Source: an uncultured Clostridia bacterium (lineage in GTDB: Bacteria > Bacillota > Clostridia > Lachnospirales > CAG-274). From it: a stretch of DNA of 41,189 nucleotides. The notes below the pieces were generated by a model. The model worked only from the letters and a program-made list of their open reading frames with translations. It did no database searches and was not told the origin of the DNA. Below, piece after piece: positions 18,927-27,549 of this stretch (within the stretch, counting starts at the first letter, position 1; every line of letters begins with the position of its first letter). Where the stretch lies: contig CANROO010000003.1 in NCBI GenBank assembly GCA_947632235.1, forward strand, positions 1 to 41,189. Direction: 5' to 3'. A program made the position numbers and the translations under genes.

Positions 18927-19226
18927 TTACATGCCCTGGAAAAGCTCTATTTCCTTGCTGTCGGCGGTAAGCTGTACTATAGCCTTCTTTCTGGCATTTG
19001 TTCTGCCGAAGGTGTAGCCTCTTCTCTTTACCTTGCCTACACAGTTCATGGTGTTTACCTTTGCGACCTTTGTGCCGTCAAACATCTTTTCAACTGCCTG
19101 CTTGATCTGTATCTTGGTAGCATCGGGATGAACATAGAAGGCATACTTCTTTGAAGCCATTTCATTCATTGTCTGCTCTGTGACGATAGGCTTTAAAATA
19201 ACGTCATAATACTTTATATCTGCCAT
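18927..19226 (-). CDS. rplW: 50S ribosomal protein L23
   Basis: The 99-residue protein has the L23 signature VILKPIVTEQTMNEMASKKY and VNTMNCVGKVKRRG. L23 is the docking site for trigger factor and SRP at the tunnel exit. It shares one base with the rplD stop. Confidence 0.97.
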   Translation of the reverse strand: MADIKYYDVILKPIVTEQTMNEMASKKYAFYVHPDATKIQIKQAVEKMFDGTKVAKVNTMNCVGKVKRRGYTFGRTNARKKAIVQLTADSKEIELFQGM

Positions 19227-19843
19227 TATGCGTACACCTCCTCGATCTTAGCAGCCGTACTCTTTGTAAGCACAAGAGAGTCGTACTTTAAAATATCGTA
19301 TACATTTATAGTGTTTACCGATGCAGTCTTGACTGCGGGGATATTTCTTGCAGCCACTACAGCATTTTTGTTATCGTCCTCGACTACTATCAATGCCTTA
19401 TCTATCTTTAAATTCTTTAAAGCGGAAACCATTTCCTTAGTCTTGGCATTTACATTCATTTCATCGACAACAACAAGCTTGCCGTCGTTTACCTTTGTAG
19501 TTAAAGCGGACTTGAGAGCCAGTCTCTTTACCTTCTTATTTAACTTAAAGGAATAATCTCTGGGCTTGGGAGCGAATACAACGCCGCCGCCTGTCCACTG
19601 GGGTGAACGGATAGAGCCCTGTCTTGCACGGCCTGTGTCCTTCTGTCTCCAGGGCTTCTTGCCGCCGCCTCTTACCTCTGCACGGGTCAAAGCACTCTGA
19701 GTACCCTGTCTCTGATTAGCAAGATACTGAACAACTGCCTGATGCATAACGTGAGTGTTTACCTCTATTGCAAAGATATTGTCGTTTAAATCTATTGTAC
19801 CAACCTCGCTGCCGCTTAAGTTGAACACTTTTACATTTGCCAT
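19226..19843 (-). CDS. rplD: 50S ribosomal protein L4
   Basis: The 205-residue protein has the L4 tunnel-loop block GGGKKPWRQKDTGRARQGSI followed by RSPQWTGGGVVFAPKPR. L4 lines the tunnel and, in enterobacteria, represses the S10 operon through its leader; the leader upstream of rpsJ here is a candidate for similar control. It is 28 bp after rplC. Confidence 0.98.
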   Translation of the reverse strand: MANVKVFNLSGSEVGTIDLNDNIFAIEVNTHVMHQAVVQYLANQRQGTQSALTRAEVRGGGKKPWRQKDTGRARQGSIRSPQWTGGGVVFAPKPRDYSFKLNKKVKRLALKSALTTKVNDGKLVVVDEMNVNAKTKEMVSALKNLKIDKALIVVEDDNKNAVVAARNIPAVKTASVNTINVYDILKYDSLVLTKSTAAKIEEVYA

Positions 19844-19871
19844 TAGGTCTTCCTCCTTCCGTAAAGATTAA

Positions 19872-20501
19872 TTAAGCCTTTACGCTATCCTTAATTACAA
19901 GTATTGAACCCTTGCTTCCGGGTACAGCGCCCTTTATGAGCAGAAGATTCTTCTCGGCGTCAGCCCTTACGACTTCAAGATTCTGAATAGTTACCTGAAC
20001 AGAACCCATATGACCTGCCATCTTCTTGCCCTTCTTTACTTTACCGGGAGAAGTAGCGGAGCTCATTGAACCGACAGCTCTGTGGAACTTGGAACCGTGA
20101 GCCATAGGTCCTCTGTGCTGACCATGTCTTTTGATAGGACCCTGATAGCCTTTACCTTTTGAGATACCCGTTGCGTCAACCTTATCGCCCGAAGCGAATA
20201 TGTCAACCTTTATCTCGCTGCCTGCTTCAAGTCCTTCAACAGATTCAAGCCTGAATTCCTTAAGAACCTTCTTAGGCTCAACGCTTGCCTTGTCAAAATG
20301 ACCCTTCATAGGCTTTGTGACTTTCTTTGCCTTGATTTCTCCAAAGCCTACCTGAACTGCATCGTAGCCGTCATTTTCTACAGTCTTTACCTGTGTTACA
20401 ACACAAGGACCTGCTTCAAGAACGGTTACGGGAACAAGCAAGCCGTTTTCCGTGAAGATCTGTGTCATACCGATCTTCTTGGCAATGATCGCTTTTTTCA
20501 T
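19872..20501 (-). CDS. rplC: 50S ribosomal protein L3
   Basis: [20 protein letters not shown] and GHQRT-like block [19 protein letters not shown] identify L3, which reaches the peptidyl transferase centre. The ATG at 20501 is chosen because GGAGGT lies 8 nt upstream; an ATG 15 nt further out overlaps that site. Length is 209 residues. It lies 129 bp after rpsJ, unusually far for this operon. Confidence 0.98.
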   Translation of the reverse strand: MKKAIIAKKIGMTQIFTENGLLVPVTVLEAGPCVVTQVKTVENDGYDAVQVGFGEIKAKKVTKPMKGHFDKASVEPKKVLKEFRLESVEGLEAGSEIKVDIFASGDKVDATGISKGKGYQGPIKRHGQHRGPMAHGSKFHRAVGSMSSATSPGKVKKGKKMAGHMGSVQVTIQNLEVVRADAEKNLLLIKGAVPGSKGSILVIKDSVKA

Positions 20502-20630
20502 TGTTTTTACCTCCATAATAAACTCTACAGCGGATCGTCCCGTGCGGGAAGATCATTCTAGGTCTACATAAGGCGTTCTATACTACTTATATAAACCAAA
20601 TTTGTCTGAAACTTTTTTAATGCAGTCTTA

Positions 20631-20942
20631 TTACATTATCTTAAGTGTGATGTCCACGCCTGCGGGAAGGTCAAGTCTTGACAATGCATCCGCAGTCTTA
20701 TTTGTGGGCTGTAAGATGTCGATGAGCCTCTTGTGGGTCCTGAGCTCAAACTGCTCTCTTGAATCCTTGTACATATGAACAGCTCTAAGAATAGTTACTA
20801 CCTCTTTCTTGGTGGGAAGGGGTATGGGACCGCTGATCTTTGCTCCTGTTTTCTTAGCTGTTTCAATGATCTGAGCAGCTGACTGGTCGATCAACTTGTG
20901 ATCGAATGACTTAAGACTGATTCTAATCTTCTGATTAGCCAT
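20631..20942 (-). CDS. rpsJ: 30S ribosomal protein S10
   Basis: The 103-residue protein has [18 protein letters not shown] and the [16 protein letters not shown] block of S10 (NusE), which also takes part in transcription antitermination. It is the first gene of the S10 operon, with AAAGGAGG 12 nt upstream and a promoter about 250 bp further up. No tuf or fus gene precedes it. Confidence 0.99.
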   Translation of the reverse strand: MANQKIRISLKSFDHKLIDQSAAQIIETAKKTGAKISGPIPLPTKKEVVTILRAVHMYKDSREQFELRTHKRLIDILQPTNKTADALSRLDLPAGVDITLKIM

Positions 20943-21195
20943 AAAAAAAGTCGCCTCCTTTTCGTACTTTCTGAAATTCTAGCACGACAAGTGGTGACTG
21001 CACACTTATCCGCAGAAAGGGTCTGCAACTCAAGGCATAGCTCTGCCTCTCCCTTTTGCTCTGCTTCAATATTAGCACAGTGACCTTGTCGCCCGGTTTC
21101 TTTGAACTGGACATTGCTCTGTGAAAAAACCCGCACAGCCTATGTGTTTTCAGCTGTACAGCAACCTTTCACTTCATTGCTCTTAATGTCACAAC
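20943..21195 (-). promoter_or_regulatory. ~250-nt leader of the S10 operon
   Basis: This stretch holds no convincing gene. Two pairings exclude each other: GCAGA/TCTGC (21012-21026), and a larger helix AAAGGG/CCCTTT (21051-21056 with 21016-21021) that encloses the AGGCA/TGCCT stem (21033-21048). A GC-rich segment ending in a run of six T on the minus strand (21123-21128) could act as an attenuator. Long leaders before rpsJ are known targets of L4 feedback in some bacteria; no specific homology is claimed. Confidence 0.45.
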
Positions 21196-21201
21196 AATGT
21201 T

Positions 21202-21230
21202 ATTTTATCACACCCGAAGCCCGATTGCAA
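21202..21230 (-). promoter_or_regulatory. Promoter of the S10-spc ribosomal operon
   Basis: On the minus strand TTGCAA (21230-21225) and TAAAAT (21207-21202) are 17 bp apart, with a TGTGA just upstream of the -10. An A/T-rich block with phased A/T tracts (21231-21300) lies upstream and may act as an UP element. Confidence 0.7.
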
Positions 21231-21327
21231 GCTTTTTTTTACCAAATTTCGTAATTTTTTAACCAAATTTATATGTTTTCCAATGTAAAATTTTGTATAT
21301 ATTGTATGAAAACAAGCCTTTTTATGC

Positions 21328-22002
21328 CTATTCGGCGCCCGAATCGTCGTTTTTGTTTATCTCCTTTATTATGTTTGCCGTTATTACACCCGAGGGCAAA
21401 GCTATAACGGCTATGCCGAACAAGGATGTTATCATGCTTATGAGTCTGCCAAGACATGTTACGGGATAAATATCGCCGTAGCCCACAGTAGTGAGCGCAG
21501 TTGTGGCCCAGTAGAGAGCGTCAAAAAAGCTTGAAAAGCTCTCGCCCTCGGCATTGAACATAAAAAGCGCAGTTATGAATATATAGCTTACGGCTATTAT
21601 AAGCGTTGTGAAAAGCACCTTGCGTACCCTCTTATATACCTGCATTATATATACGAAAATATCCATATATCTGAGCAGCTTGAATATGCGGAGCGCCCTG
21701 AATATCCTGCCGAAGGGCAGAAGAGATATAAGATCGACTACCGCTCCCGGAGTAAAGGGATATATAATAAAGCTCAGCCTGCCCTTTCCTATTATGAGGT
21801 CGCTCACAATAAAACGGAGCAGATAGTCGGAGGCGAGGATCACGACCGCCGCCCTCTCTATGTGCAGGAAGGGATACATTTCGCGCTTGAACATAAGGGG
21901 AAGTATGCTTAAAACGGCTATGAAGCTTATGAATATGTCGTATATATAGCTTATATTTCTTTTGTCGGATCTGAGCACAAGTCTGTATATTTTTTCTCTC
22001 AT
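21328..22002 (-). CDS. Voltage-gated-type potassium channel
   Basis: The 224-residue protein has six hydrophobic segments. The fourth resembles a voltage sensor, with R99, R102, R105, K108 and R111 every third residue. A pore loop follows with the selectivity filter TTVGYGD (171-177) and a final helix. There is no C-terminal RCK/TrkA domain. It would conduct K+ across the cytoplasmic membrane as a tetramer; real voltage dependence is inference from the charges. GAGGTG lies 8 nt before ATG 22002. It is monocistronic, divergent from the AbrB-type gene, and lies upstream of the S10 promoter. Confidence 0.9.
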   Translation of the reverse strand: MREKIYRLVLRSDKRNISYIYDIFISFIAVLSILPLMFKREMYPFLHIERAAVVILASDYLLRFIVSDLIIGKGRLSFIIYPFTPGAVVDLISLLPFGRIFRALRIFKLLRYMDIFVYIMQVYKRVRKVLFTTLIIAVSYIFITALFMFNAEGESFSSFFDALYWATTALTTVGYGDIYPVTCLGRLISMITSLFGIAVIALPSGVITANIIKEINKNDDSGAE

Positions 22003-22099
22003 TAAGACACCTCAATTATATTGTTGCCTTTTTTGTAAATTTATACCAAGAAAAAGGAGCGCGTAATAAAACTGTAAAATAAAATAATAATTACTAGTG

Positions 22100-22128
22100 T
22101 TGACAATATTTGCCATATATGTTAAAAT
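22100..22128 (+). promoter_or_regulatory. Promoter of the AbrB-type gene and ispF
   Basis: TTGACA (22100-22105) and TAAAAT (22123-22128) are separated by 17 bp, close to sigma-A consensus, about 35 bp before the GTG start. Confidence 0.8.
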
Positions 22129-22163
22129 ACTTACAAAATATACAACGAAAGGCGGAGATATAT

Positions 22164-22466
22164 GTGAAATCCACGGGAATTGTAAGAAAAATCGACTCTT
22201 TGGGAAGAATGGTACTGCCCAGCGAGCTGAGAAATCAGTTCGGGCTCAAGGTGGGAGATTCTCTTGAGATATTTACAAACGGAGATATGATAGTTCTCAA
22301 AAAATATGCGCCTGCCGACATATTTACGGGAGAAATGGAAAATCTTATAGAGTACAGGGGCAAGAAGGTATCCGTAGACACCATAAAGGAGCTTGCCAGG
22401 ATAGCCGGACTGCGTGTGACCGAAAACGATGACATATATGGTTTTTTTGACAGTGAAGATATGTAG
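22164..22466 (+). CDS. AbrB/SpoVT-family transition-state-type regulator
   Basis: The 100-residue protein opens with a swapped-hairpin AbrB DNA-binding domain ([20 protein letters not shown], about 4-23), followed by GDSLEIF and a short C-terminal region. The start is taken as GTG at 22164, with GGCGGAG 6-7 nt upstream and the -10 box close before; the 18 upstream in-frame codons would begin inside the promoter. Such proteins govern stationary-phase or sporulation genes; the target here is unknown. It is 11 bp ahead of ispF and probably cotranscribed. Confidence 0.88.
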   Translation: MKSTGIVRKIDSLGRMVLPSELRNQFGLKVGDSLEIFTNGDMIVLKKYAPADIFTGEMENLIEYRGKKVSVDTIKELARIAGLRVTENDDIYGFFDSEDM

Positions 22467-22477
22467 GAGGTGTTTAT

Positions 22478-22957
22478 ATGGGAATAAGGACCGGGCTTGG
22501 ATATGATGTACACAGGCTTGCCGAGAACAGGCGCCTTATACTGGGAGGCGTGGACATACCATATGAAAAGGGACTTCTGGGACACTCCGATGCGGATGTG
22601 CTCATACATGCCATAATGGACGCTCTTCTGGGAGCATCAAAATTAGGGGACATAGGCGTGCTCTTCCCCGACACGGACCCCAAATACAAGGGCATATCCA
22701 GCATAACTCTGCTGAAGTATGTGCGCAGGGAAATGGAGAAAAAAAATATAAGGATAATAAACATAGACTCCATAATAGTTGCACAGAAGCCTAAAATGCG
22801 CCCGTATATAGGCGAGATGGAGGAAAACATTGCCGAGGCTCTTGGCATAAGCAGGGACGACATAAGCGTGAAGGCAACGACCGAGGAGGAGCTCGGCTTC
22901 ACCGGAAGCGGAGAGGGAATATCGGCAAAGGCAGTGTGCCTTATAGAAACAGCATAA
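22478..22957 (+). CDS. ispF: 2-C-methyl-D-erythritol 2,4-cyclodiphosphate synthase
   Basis: The 159-residue enzyme makes MEcPP in the MEP isoprenoid pathway. It has the zinc ligands D10/H12 (GYDVHR) and H44, the LGHSDADVL loop, [10 protein letters not shown] and the [14 protein letters not shown] block near the C-terminus. AGGAGG lies 7-8 nt before the ATG. It is followed at once by a strong terminator. Confidence 0.97.
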   Translation: MGIRTGLGYDVHRLAENRRLILGGVDIPYEKGLLGHSDADVLIHAIMDALLGASKLGDIGVLFPDTDPKYKGISSITLLKYVRREMEKKNIRIINIDSIIVAQKPKMRPYIGEMEENIAEALGISRDDISVKATTEEELGFTGSGEGISAKAVCLIETA

Positions 22958-22963
22958 CAAAAA

Positions 22964-23014
22964 AGGCTGTACGCAAACCGTTTTTTACGGCATTTGCGCC
23001 AGCCTCTTTTTTTT
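22964..23014. terminator. Terminator between convergent ispF and mrp
   Basis: A long stem with small internal mismatches (GGCTG..CGCAAA.CGT / ACG..TTTGCG.CAGCC) is flanked by an A-run on the left and eight T on the right. It can serve ispF on the plus strand and the cysE-mrp operon on the minus strand. Confidence 0.85.
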
Positions 23015-23843
23015 ATTTTTCAAGAGCCTTTATAACATTTTCCGTTATATTCTTGAACTCTCCCGCTATCTCGTCCTTTACATTGTCATAGCCGTTATTT
23101 GCCATGCCCGACACGCTGACATCAGTGGGAAGCTCGCCGAGGAGCGCTATATCGTTTCTTTTAAGAAATTCCGTTGTGCTCTCGCCGTCAAATATCCTTA
23201 TCTTCTCACCGCAGTGAGGGCAGATTATATAGCTCATGTTCTCAACAAGGCCGAGAATGGGCACATTGAGCATCTTAGTCATATTTATGGACTTTGACAC
23301 TATCATATTCACCATATCCTGGGGTATGCTCACCATAACTATACCGCTTAAGGGTATGCTCTGCATGATTGTAAGCGCAATATCGCCGGTTCCGGGAGGC
23401 ATATCCACGATGAGATAGTCCAGCTCGCCCCAGAGAGCCTCTGCCCAGAACTGCTCCACACAGCTTGAAAGCATTGCTCCCCTCCACACAACAGGCTGAT
23501 TTTCATCGGGAAGCATGAGATTAAGGCTCAATACCTTTATGCCGTCCTCGTTTTCAACGGGTATGATGAGATTATTTTCGGCATATGCTCTCTTGCCCGT
23601 AAGTCCCATAAGACGGCAGGCGCTCGGACCCGTTATATCGGCGTCCATAAGACCAACGGAATAGCCCTTTCCTGCAAGCTCCTTGGCAAGCATTGCAGAA
23701 ACGGTGGATTTGCCTACACCGCCCTTTCCGCTCATAACGCCTATTATGTTCTTGACCTTGTTGAGGGGATTATTCTTAACTCCGCACTCTCCGCTGTCAT
23801 TTCCGCATTTACCCTTTGAAGGGCATGAACTGCAGTCTGCCAT
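23013..23843 (-). CDS. Mrp/ApbC/NBP35-family Fe-S carrier ATPase
   Basis: The 276-residue protein has a deviant Walker A GKGGVGKST (about 39-47), a DADITGPS switch region and a CPHC pair near 206, which holds a bridging Fe-S cluster in dimers. Four N-terminal Cys (C4, C7, C13, C20) recall the N-terminal cluster of eukaryotic Nbp35. It would load [4Fe-4S] clusters onto target enzymes in the cytosol. GAAGGA lies before ATG 23843. It follows rlmB by 32 bp and may be the last gene of the cysE operon, which would couple cysteine supply to Fe-S assembly. Confidence 0.92.
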   Translation of the reverse strand: MADCSSCPSKGKCGNDSGECGVKNNPLNKVKNIIGVMSGKGGVGKSTVSAMLAKELAGKGYSVGLMDADITGPSACRLMGLTGKRAYAENNLIIPVENEDGIKVLSLNLMLPDENQPVVWRGAMLSSCVEQFWAEALWGELDYLIVDMPPGTGDIALTIMQSIPLSGIVMVSIPQDMVNMIVSKSINMTKMLNVPILGLVENMSYIICPHCGEKIRIFDGESTTEFLKRNDIALLGELPTDVSVSGMANNGYDNVKDEIAGEFKNITENVIKALEK

Positions 23844-23875
23844 TTTTTATCCTTCCTTTCGATCGGTAATATTTA

Positions 23876-24715
23876 CTAACTGAATTTTCTCTGCCTTACT
23901 ACCTCATACATTATAAGTCCAGCAGATACGCTTGCATTGAGGGAGCCTATGCTTCCGTACATGGGTATGCCCACGGAAAAATCACATTTTTTCCTCACAA
24001 GCTCGCTCACGCCCGTGCCCTCGCTGCCTATGACAAGAGCAATTGCGCCCTTGAGGTCTGCATTAAAATAATTCTGTCCCTTCATATCCGCGCAGGCGAC
24101 CCATATGTTTTCCTTTTTAAGCTCGTCTACTGCCCTTGCCATATTTGTGACCCTTGCCACAGGCACAAACTCTATAGCGCCGGCAGAGGTCTTGCTGACA
24201 ACGGCCGTAAGACCCACAGCACGCCTTTTGGGAATGACAACGCCGTGCGCTCCAACGGCGTCCGCCGTCCTTATTATAGCGCCGAGATTATGGGGATCGG
24301 TTATTTCGTCGCAGAGTATTATAAAAGGCTCCTCGCCCTTATCCCTAGCGTTTTTGATAATATCACCAAGCTCACAGTATTCATGAGCGGGACAGAAGGC
24401 TATTACGCCCTGATTGTTGTTGCTGCGCGACAAAAGAGCCATGCGCTCCTTATCGACCTCCTGCACAACGATGCCTCTTTCTCTAGCCTTTGCAACTATG
24501 ACCTTAAGCGTGCCCTCAACGGCGCCCTTTCTGACAACCAGCTTATCGATAGGCTTATCATGATTGAGCGCCTCCAGTACGGGGTTTCTGCCCTCAAGCT
24601 GGAGCCCCTCCTCATAGGCCGTGTTGTCCTCATATTTGCCCGTCTTTTTATCGCGCGGTCTGTTATCGCGCCTTTCGGCTTTTATTTTGCTTCTTCTGTT
24701 ATCCTGTCTTTTCAT
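23876..24715 (-). CDS. rlmB: SpoU/TrmH-family rRNA 2'-O-methyltransferase (RlmB-like)
   Basis: The 279-residue protein has a basic, disordered N-terminus (1-35), an L30e-like substrate domain (about 38-110) and a SPOUT knot with the three motifs NLGAIIRTADAVGAHGVVIP, IGSEGTGVS and IPMYGSIGSLNASVSAG. RlmB methylates G2251 of 23S rRNA at the P loop. The gene overlaps mrnC by 4 nt (ATGA), the usual clostridial cysS-mrnC-rlmB order. Exact target is inferred from family and context. Confidence 0.93.
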   Translation of the reverse strand: MKRQDNRRSKIKAERRDNRPRDKKTGKYEDNTAYEEGLQLEGRNPVLEALNHDKPIDKLVVRKGAVEGTLKVIVAKARERGIVVQEVDKERMALLSRSNNNQGVIAFCPAHEYCELGDIIKNARDKGEEPFIILCDEITDPHNLGAIIRTADAVGAHGVVIPKRRAVGLTAVVSKTSAGAIEFVPVARVTNMARAVDELKKENIWVACADMKGQNYFNADLKGAIALVIGSEGTGVSELVRKKCDFSVGIPMYGSIGSLNASVSAGLIMYEVVRQRKFS

Positions 24716-25110
24716 AGTATCTCCTTAATGCCCGCATTATATAATTCTTCTATCCTGTCATATCTTTCCAAAAGATAAAGATAGCCGAAGAGCGCCTCAA
24801 CGCCCGTAGCCCGTCTGTAATCAACTATGGATTGATTTTTGGCAGAGGTATGGCTCTTGGCGTTCCTGCCTCTTTTCATGACGGCAAGCTCCACCTCGTC
24901 AAGCATGCCCTCTATGGCGGAATACATTTTTGACTGAGAAGCGGCATTTACTACAGACTTTGCCTTTCTGTGCATTATATTTACGGGAAAATTGCCCTCC
25001 GAGACCACTGCGCCCCTCGTAAGCAGATCAAAAACGGTGTCGCCTATAAAGGCAAGCGCCAAAGAGCCGAGAGTGTGCGGGTCTGCCGTTGTGTTGTTAA
25101 AAATCTTCAT
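24712..25110 (-). CDS. mrnC: Mini-ribonuclease 3
   Basis: The 132-residue protein is an RNase III catalytic domain without a dsRNA-binding domain (LALAFIGDTVFDLLTR with D24). It matures 23S rRNA ends in B. subtilis. It starts 7 bp after cysS, with AGGAGC 4 nt before the ATG, and overlaps rlmB by 4 nt. Confidence 0.94.
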   Translation of the reverse strand: MKIFNNTTADPHTLGSLALAFIGDTVFDLLTRGAVVSEGNFPVNIMHRKAKSVVNAASQSKMYSAIEGMLDEVELAVMKRGRNAKSHTSAKNQSIVDYRRATGVEALFGYLYLLERYDRIEELYNAGIKEIL

Positions 25111-25117
25111 ATTGCTC

Positions 25118-26521
25118 CTATTTGTAGGACCAGCGCACGCCTGCCCTTGTATCCTCTATAACTACGCCCTTTTCATTGAGCTCGTCTCTTATCTCGTCTG
25201 CCCTTGCAAAGTTCTTAGCCTTCTTGGCCTCCGCTCTTTCTGCAATGAGCCTTTCTATCTCCTGCTCCGATATGCTGTCGTTTTTGACCTCGTCAAAAGG
25301 CTTTATGCCGAGAATATTGCAGAGCATGAGCATTTTTTCTCTTACAGCCGTTACAAATTCCTTTGAAGAGCCTTCCGTTACATTGATATTTGCAAATTTG
25401 GCTATCTCAAAGATGGCAGTCACGGCATCGGCTGTGTTGAAGTCATCGTCCATGGCTCTTTCAAGCTGCAGCCTGAACTTATCCGCCTCGTCCGCAAGCT
25501 TCTTTTCGTCCTCGGTCATAGCGCCCTCTGCCTTGCTTTCCTTGAAAAGAAGCGATTTGTAAGCATTCTTTATTCTGTCAAGGCCTGCACCTGCTGACTC
25601 CATGAGCTCTCTTGAAAAATTGATGGGGCTTCTGTAATGTCCGCTGAGTATGAAAAACCTTACCACATCATAGGGTATGTGCTCCACTATCTCCCTGAGA
25701 GTGAAGAAATTGCCCAGAGATTTGCTCATCTTTTTATTGTCCACATTTATAAAGCCGTTGTGCAGCCAATATCTGGCAAAGGGCTTGCCGTTTGCCGCCT
25801 CGGACTGAGCTATTTCGTTTTCGTGATGCGGAAATATGAGATCCTCTCCGCCTGCGTGTATATCTATCGTGTCGCCGAGATATTTCTTTGCCATTACGGA
25901 GCACTCTATGTGCCAGCCGGGTCTTCCCTGGCTCCACGGCGATTCCCAATAGGGCTCGCCCTCTTTTTTTGGCTTCCAGAGCACAAAGTCCATGGGGTTT
26001 TTCTTGTTCTCGTCTACGGCTATTCTTGCGCCTGCCTCAAGCTCGTCTATATTCTTGCCCGAAAGCTTGCCGTAATCGGCAAATGACTTGGTATCAAAGA
26101 AAACGCTGCCGTCCACCTCATAGGCATAGCCCTTATCTATAAGAGTGCTTATCATTTCTATTATGCCGTCCATTTCCTCCGTTACCTTGGGATTTTTGGT
26201 GGCAGGCTCCACATTGAGCCCCTCGGCATCCTTTTTGGCTTCCTCTATAAATCTTTCGGATATGACTCTTGAGTCCACGCCCTCGGCTATGGCCTTCTTT
26301 ATTATTTTATCGTCCACATCGGTGAAATTCTGCACATAGTTCACCTCGTAGCCCTTATATTCCATATAGCGCCTTATGGTGTCGAAAATAACATAGGGTC
26401 TGGCATTGCCTATGTGGATATAGTCATAGACCGTGGGACCGCATACATACATCTTTACCTTGCCCTCTTCAAGGGGCACAAATTCTTCCTTTTTTCTTGT
26501 AAGGGTGTTATATACTCTCAT
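25118..26521 (-). CDS. cysS: Cysteinyl-tRNA synthetase
   Basis: The 467-residue class I enzyme charges tRNA-Cys. The zinc site includes C27 and C207 with HH near 232-233; the HIGN motif lies at 36-39 and KMSKS at 264-268. The C-terminal DALR and anticodon regions follow. It overlaps the end of cysE by 4 nt, so supply and charging of cysteine are translationally coupled under one T-box. Confidence 0.98.
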   Translation of the reverse strand: MRVYNTLTRKKEEFVPLEEGKVKMYVCGPTVYDYIHIGNARPYVIFDTIRRYMEYKGYEVNYVQNFTDVDDKIIKKAIAEGVDSRVISERFIEEAKKDAEGLNVEPATKNPKVTEEMDGIIEMISTLIDKGYAYEVDGSVFFDTKSFADYGKLSGKNIDELEAGARIAVDENKKNPMDFVLWKPKKEGEPYWESPWSQGRPGWHIECSVMAKKYLGDTIDIHAGGEDLIFPHHENEIAQSEAANGKPFARYWLHNGFINVDNKKMSKSLGNFFTLREIVEHIPYDVVRFFILSGHYRSPINFSRELMESAGAGLDRIKNAYKSLLFKESKAEGAMTEDEKKLADEADKFRLQLERAMDDDFNTADAVTAIFEIAKFANINVTEGSSKEFVTAVREKMLMLCNILGIKPFDEVKNDSISEQEIERLIAERAEAKKAKNFARADEIRDELNEKGVVIEDTRAGVRWSYK

Positions 26522-27213
26522 TGCTGTTCTCCCTTCTTAAGCTTATCTATTTCATTCTGCATTTTTTCAAGCTGTACCCTCAGCCTGCATATTTCCATTT
26601 CCACGGGGTCGGGAAAATGGATCTGGTCGAGCGTATCGGACGGACTTGTGAGATCGCTTCTGTTCGTTATCCTTGCAGGCACGCCCACAGCCGTGGAATA
26701 CGGCGGAACATTGTGAAGCACAACTGCGCCTGCGCCCACCTTGCTGTCATGACCTATGGTTATGGGCCCCAATACCTTTGCGCCTGCGCCTATCATAACG
26801 TTGCTTTCTATTGTGGGGTGACGCTTGCCGGTGTCCTTGCCCGTGCCTCCCAGAGTGACATTCTGATATATGAGCACATTGTCGCCTATCTCGCAGGTCT
26901 CGCCTATCACAACGCCCATGCCGTGATCGATGAACACTCCGTGCCCTATCACTGCGCCGGGGTGTATCTCAATGCCCGTAAGAAGCCTTGAAAGCTGTGA
27001 AATAAATCTGGCGAGAAAATAAATATGCATTTTATAAAGCCTGTGCGCTATTTTATGGCATATCATAGCCCAAAAGCTGGAATAAAGCACCACCTCAATA
27101 CCGCTCTTTATGGCGGGATCCTTGCGCTTTACCGTCTGCACCTCGGAACGCACACCGAAAAATACTATAATCAGGGCTGTCAGAAGTATGAGCAGTATTA
27201 CAAATGTTTTCAT
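26518..27213 (-). CDS. cysE: Serine O-acetyltransferase
   Basis: The 231-residue enzyme acetylates L-Ser with acetyl-CoA, the first step to cysteine. The left-handed beta-helix hexapeptide repeats are clear (about 85-175: IHPGAVIGHGVFIDHGMGVV, then YQNVTLGGTGK). An N-terminal hydrophobic segment (about 3-20) precedes the SATase helical domain, which is unusual and would tether it to the membrane. The ATG at 27213 follows GGGAGTG and is 12 codons inside a longer frame that would begin in the T-box terminator. Confidence 0.94.
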   Translation of the reverse strand: MKTFVILLILLTALIIVFFGVRSEVQTVKRKDPAIKSGIEVVLYSSFWAMICHKIAHRLYKMHIYFLARFISQLSRLLTGIEIHPGAVIGHGVFIDHGMGVVIGETCEIGDNVLIYQNVTLGGTGKDTGKRHPTIESNVMIGAGAKVLGPITIGHDSKVGAGAVVLHNVPPYSTAVGVPARITNRSDLTSPSDTLDQIHFPDPVEMEICRLRVQLEKMQNEIDKLKKGEQQ

Positions 27214-27219
27214 TATCTC

Positions 27220-27470
27220 ACTCCCGTTATATAAAAAATAAGCTGTCATCTCATAGAGACGACAGCTCGTGGTTCCACTCTAATTCCCTTTGCAAAAAAG
27301 GGCTCTCTTGCGACTTATAACGCAGTCACACGGAACGGGCTACTCTTGTTCACCCGTCGGCTCGGAAATGCACTTCGTCAATGTCCGCCATAGAACGCTC
27401 ACAGCAAATGCGCTCCTCTCTGAAATGGCATTTAAGGATTACTCTTTTCGTCTCTGCCTTTAAGCTAATA
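27220..27470 (-). promoter_or_regulatory. Cysteine T-box leader of the cysE-cysS operon
   Basis: On the minus strand the leader contains the T-box core GTGGAACCACGAG (about 27266-27281, canonical TGGNACCGCG with one change). It competes with the terminator hairpin immediately downstream. Stem I carries an AGAGAGGAG segment, and the probable specifier is TGC (Cys) at 27372-27370, placed in GAAGTGCA. Uncharged tRNA-Cys should stabilise the antiterminator and let cysE and cysS be transcribed. Confidence 0.9.
27232..27267 (-). terminator. T-box terminator hairpin
   Basis: AGCTGTC-TCTC and GAGA-GACAGCT form a stem of 11-12 bp with one mismatch, followed on the minus strand by TATTTTTTAT. It ends about 20 bp before the cysE start. 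Confidence 0.9.
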
Positions 27471-27475
27471 TATGT

Positions 27476-27504
27476 ATTTTATACTTAAAATGTCAAAAAG
27501 TCAA
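27476..27504 (-). promoter_or_regulatory. Promoter of the cysE-cysS operon
   Basis: TTGACT (27504-27499) and TAAAAT (27481-27476) are 17 bp apart on the minus strand, a few bases before the T-box stem I. It lies within 20 bp of the terminator of the mobile element's recombinase gene. Confidence 0.7.
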
Positions 27505-27521
27505 GAGCTAAGTTGAAGTAA

Positions 27522-27549
27522 TTAAAAAAAGGAGAGTACGGCTCTCCTT
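27522..27549 (-). terminator. Terminator of the recombinase gene
   Basis: AAGGAGAG and CTCTCCTT form a perfect 8-bp stem with a 5-nt loop, followed by seven T on the minus strand. The recombinase stop codon lies at its upstream edge. Confidence 0.85.

Noticed and set aside
20891..21136. An 81-codon minus-strand frame in the S10 leader, as a leader peptide
   Set aside because: It overlaps rpsJ in another frame, has no ribosome site and no run of regulatory codons.
27220..27470. A tRNA gene in the folded region before cysE
   Set aside because: The conserved core and the terminator hairpin with U-run identify a T-box leader; no cloverleaf with T-arm and acceptor stem was found.
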